64,000 nt of DNA from Polytrichum commune (Eukaryota > Streptophyta > Polytrichopsida > Polytrichales > Polytrichaceae). The notes beneath the pieces were generated by a model that searched no databases, was not told where the DNA came from, and worked only from the letters and a program-made list of their open reading frames with translations. The position numbers and the translations under genes were made by a program. Shown here piece after piece: positions 60,411-64,000 of this stretch. The stretch's first letter is position 1; each line of letters begins with the position of its first letter. The DNA lies in NCBI GenBank assembly GCA_950295325.1, contig OX485805.1, forward strand, positions 5,330,501 to 5,394,500, read 5' to 3'.

Positions 60411-62554
60411 TGTCGTAGAATTTTCTTGTTTTTTTTAGTCAAAACTGAAGTGTAATGTGAATATGGCTTAGTTGAACTAGAATATTGAAATCCACTTGGT
60501 GTAAATAGGCCATAGTCTCACAAATCTAGAAATTGGACTAAGTAGGGCAATACCATGATAGTAAGAGTTACATTGATTGGAATCTGTAAGTTTGGGGGGA
60601 GAGGATATATCAAGCAGGGATTTTGGAAGACGGGTGGGATTTCTATATTTTGTGAACTCATGCCGAAACTCTGTTTTTGTGTGGATATCATTTAAAATAT
60701 ATTCATAGCCCTTGTTGTTTTGCGTATCATCTTAATTGAACTAGTTGAGGTGTGTCAATTGTCTGGGGTGACTTACAATTATTTGTGGAATCCAGGGGGC
60801 TTGGACTGGATATCTTTTGCAGTAAACAAATGAATCGGTCTCAGTTATTGTTGTATTAACTTTGTGAAATGTACATGGAGGGATTCCCATGTTGGTTGAT
60901 ATGAAATTGTGTGAATGTCATTGCTCAAATAACTGTTAAGTGACTATGGTCTGGGATAACCAACCTTAATAAAATTTGTAAATCGTAGCAGTTTGTTACC
61001 CGATTTTGCTTTACGGGCACTGGATTAAAACACACCTGCCAAGTCGCGGTATTTAATGTACAAAGTATACGTGACTTATGTGAGAAGACTGAAGTGTAGT
61101 ATCTGTTAATGTTATAGTAAACAGAGCCAACTTGATCTGGTGAAAGCAGTATAGTTTATCGAATCAAGGCTGAAATTATTTTCTGTATAGTTAATATGAT
61201 AAGGCCTGAGAGCATGAAGCCTAGGACTATCGTCTGATTAAGAGCTAATTGAGGCATATGATTAACTTAATGCACTCCTTGAAATTCACATGTGTCCATA
61301 GACTGAGAGAGGTTGGGACTAAAGTCAAAGGTCTAATCGTCCAACTGTAAGAGCCTGTGCTGGCATATATATCTATACAACATATATGTATATATCATTC
61401 TGAATTCTATCATTTTAATATGATTCTAAACATGCCGCCAATGAATGCATTATCAGGAGGTCGGACAATTGTCTAATATGTTTGGTAATTGAGTTTGATT
61501 AAGGGTGGTGTTATTGAAGTGAAAGTCAATTTATCCCTTAATTTATATGGTCTGTGAGGAGAGATTCCTCAAGTCCCCAAGGGTAAATTGCACATTAACG
61601 TGTTATTGTTGAAGGCTATCATCTCGGTGGAGATGAACAGTTGCATTTCCCGGGTGCTAACCTTTCAGAGAATGCGAAAGGGCAACGGGAGGTGACAATC
61701 GCACGAGGAAGACGGGAAGCGGTTTGGGGGTAGCCGAAAGGATTTGACGCCTCCCGGGTCTAGTAAGTCGTGAGATTGATTTAAAGATTTCGAAAGGGAA
61801 GAGTCATTCTAAATAGTAAGATTCTAAATTATTAATAATTGAAGTGTTAATAATCCTTCCACATGGTTATTCTTTAGAAAATTAAAAATTTCAAGAGATT
61901 AAGATAGGAGAGTGTCATCTAAAAATAATACGTATTCAAGAAAACTCGAATCGGATAATTGAAGATTTATAAGAGATTAGTTTGACGCTTATATGTGGTA
62001 TGGATTATGGCGATAACCAAGGGAATAGTGTTTGCCGAAGATCAGGTTTGGTAAGAGATTATTGTCAGACTTTGCAATTAAGATCATATTTAATTAAAAA
62101 AATGACGGAAACCCCTATGGGGACAACAACACGGACTTTTCAACTTGCATTAAAAGGGCTAAATTAATACAAGGTCATTGACCACACCAAAGTGCCTATG
62201 GCTTTGGTACCGAGACAAAAATGGGTTACTCCTGCAAGACAATTGACTATGGTTGTGCCTATGTTTGTGCACCGCACTTGGTCCAATTGAAATGAACTCA
62301 CTGCCAGACGATTGTTAGGGTAAATAAAGTGAGGTGAGAGACTGTCACAAATGCATGTACTGTTTTGGAGCGTGTTCAAAGTTTTCCCTTGTATCCTTTG
62401 TTTAATTATCAATCTTAATCTGAAATGGAGTGAAATAACTTTGTAATTCCTTTAACCAAACTTATCTAAGACACCTAGATGATATATAAATCACCTTTTA
62501 AGTCTTCCCTGAGTGTATCCCTAGGTTTTGTTCATTAACCAAAAATCAACTACA
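60411..62554 (+). repeat. LTR-like repeat, 2.14 kb, downstream of family X copy C
   Basis: It starts TGTCGTAGA after CAGTAGGGGGCTA and ends CAACTACA at 62554. Partner of 57654-59844. The two enclose only 566 bases, which hold the copy C fragment, so this is not an ordinary complete retrotransposon. Unequal recombination or tandem truncation is likelier. No gene inside; the open frames at 61982-62412 are LTR sequence. Confidence 0.65.
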
Positions 62555-64000
62555 ATGCCAAAGAAGGGGGGGTTATCATAAATCAACGGATAAGAGACAT
62601 ATGCAAATTACGAAAAAAAAAAAGAGCAATGAGGGATGAATCAATGATGAGCAACACCGAGGACGCAACCACCACAAAGGTTGAGTCACAAGGAGCCAAA
62701 CCATCAAAGATACAACCATAGGGATGGAACGACCCAGGAATGAACCACGAGGACAATCACCAGTGAAAACCTAGGGCATTCAATCAACCAAAGGAAACAT
62801 GCAGGGCGCCATGATTGGCAAGGGTGTAGGGGGATACAAGAGGGAACAAACTAGGGCCACAAACCCAGGCCTTAGCCAACCATTAAAAATGGACCTCGAC
62901 CAACTATTAAAGTTGGGCCTCAACCGATCATGGAAATCGGGTATCAACCAATCATTGATCTGACCACAAACATGTATGGTTGCCTAGGTATCACGATGAT
63001 AATGAGGCCTTTACAAACCACAAACCGCCTTAATTAGTAAAGTTGTCATTAAGTAATGGGCATGTTTAGCTAGTAAGGCTATTTAGAGATCAATGAGCCA
63101 TCACTATATTAATATGCTACTTGGAATTTAGCACGCCACGTTCGCAAACCACTTAGGATTAGTGGTCGTTGTTATTAGTAGTAATACTTAACCCACGCAG
63201 GTGAGGAAAAGCAGAGGTGGAAGGGAACGAGGACCAAGAAATGACTTTTTGGCTATCCTTATGAAATCCCCCAAATCTAGATAGTGATGTCGATTTTTGA
63301 ACAAATGGTACCATATTTTGTATGTAAAAGAAAATAGAAAATATGTGTTGTCTTTTGAGGATTTCAAATGAACACTCTTTATCTTCTTTGAAAAAAGGGA
63401 AATTTAGCAATCTAGGAGAGAGACACATAGATGGAGCCGTCTCTCACTACATATAGAGCTAGGATTAGAGTTTACATAACTTATTCACAAAGATAGGCTA
63501 CAAGAGCTAGGTCCTTTGTACCTTTACCATTTTTTAATGCAAAAGCCTAGACTTCAAACTTATTCTATAGTTATTCAAGGTAGAGACAAAGTAATTGATA
63601 GCATAAGTACTATCAAGTTGAGAGGTTGTGCAAGAGATACTTCCTATTGCTTGAAGTATGCTATGCATAGAAACTCACATGAGGTGAGAGTAGTTGCACG
63701 AGTTGAGGAGATCTAACTCGTGTGAGAAATTGATTCTAGAATTACAAAGTAAGTGAGTGATAATAGTTATTTGAGAGTCTCGTATCAAGTTGAGGAATTT
63801 CACATGTGTTAGTGATTACCAATTGGAGTGGAAAGACTTAAAAGTGAGGGAGGGTTATTTGAAGATACCAAGATAATTAGCGAGAGAGAATACATATTTA
63901 AATAATGTTGTTATAAGGTAGGAGTTGTGATAGGGAGAATGAGTGTTCATAGTGGAAAAATACGTGCAAGGACAAGTGGTACTTGAGGATATATATTTCT
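62555..64000. other. No gene recognised
   Basis: Begins with a purine-rich, A/G-biased stretch (62560-62800). A 66-codon open frame at 63516-63716 (plus) has no motif I know. The segment after 62554 should hold either the target-site flank or a primer-binding site of the LTR-like element, but I could not recognise one. Confidence 0.35.

Noticed and set aside
1-64000. tRNA, rRNA, CRISPR arrays, organelle DNA or bacterial operons
   Set aside because: I saw no cloverleaf-type or rRNA sequence, no regularly spaced short repeats, and no organelle or bacterial gene order.

Overview
The window is nuclear DNA of a plant (streptophyte). It is AT-rich and gene-poor, its genes have GT..AG introns, it holds plant-type telomere heptamers (CCCTAAA) inside an intron, and it is dominated by plant-type transposable elements (CACTA, Ty1/copia, a LINE, a pogo-like fragment, MITE-like repeats). 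Nothing in it is prokaryotic. I cannot name the species; a bryophyte, lycophyte, fern or streptophyte alga fits at least as well as a flowering plant.

Layout. 1-1830: decayed LINE endonuclease/RT-linker region on the minus strand, cut by the window edge. 1.85-14 kb: repeats and unrecognised sequence (degenerate minisatellite, two MITE-like families, homopurine tracts). 14.4-20.3 kb: the one convincing host gene, a minus-strand OTU-family deubiquitinase in nine coding exons with a complete Asp/Cys/His site. 20.4-23.3 kb: pogo-like remnant, hairpin, copia RNase H remnant. 23.3-25.6 kb: copy A of an unrecognised repeated protein family ('family X').

25,602-45,775 is the highlight: a 20.17-kb CACTA (En/Spm) transposon with 24-bp perfect terminal inverted repeats and an intact 3-bp target duplication (TTA), inserted just downstream of family X copy A. 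It carries (i) a plus-strand TNP2 transposase gene, killed by one CGA-to-TGA-type nonsense change and two frameshifts; (ii) a minus-strand accessory (TNPA-like) gene; (iii) an open SET-domain exon lying in phase behind the transposase's first zinc-motif exon, so that alternative splicing would give either a zinc-motif/SET protein or the transposase; (iv) fragments of two host metabolic genes, HAL3/PPC decarboxylase and mevalonate-diphosphate decarboxylase, beside an orphan CACTA 3' terminus and bracketed by an exact 50-bp direct repeat; (v) a 291-bp tandem repeat in an intron; and (vi) a 2.25-kb younger insertion.

45.8-64 kb: more retroelement debris. There are LTR-like sequences of the family X element in both orientations, a copia pol remnant on the minus strand, and family X copies B and C arranged as protein - LTR-like (2.19 kb) - protein - LTR-like (2.14 kb). 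Family X sits directly upstream of a polypurine tract and the LTR-like repeat, the position of the extra 3' ORF of some plant LTR retrotransposons. It has no family I can name and may be previously undescribed.
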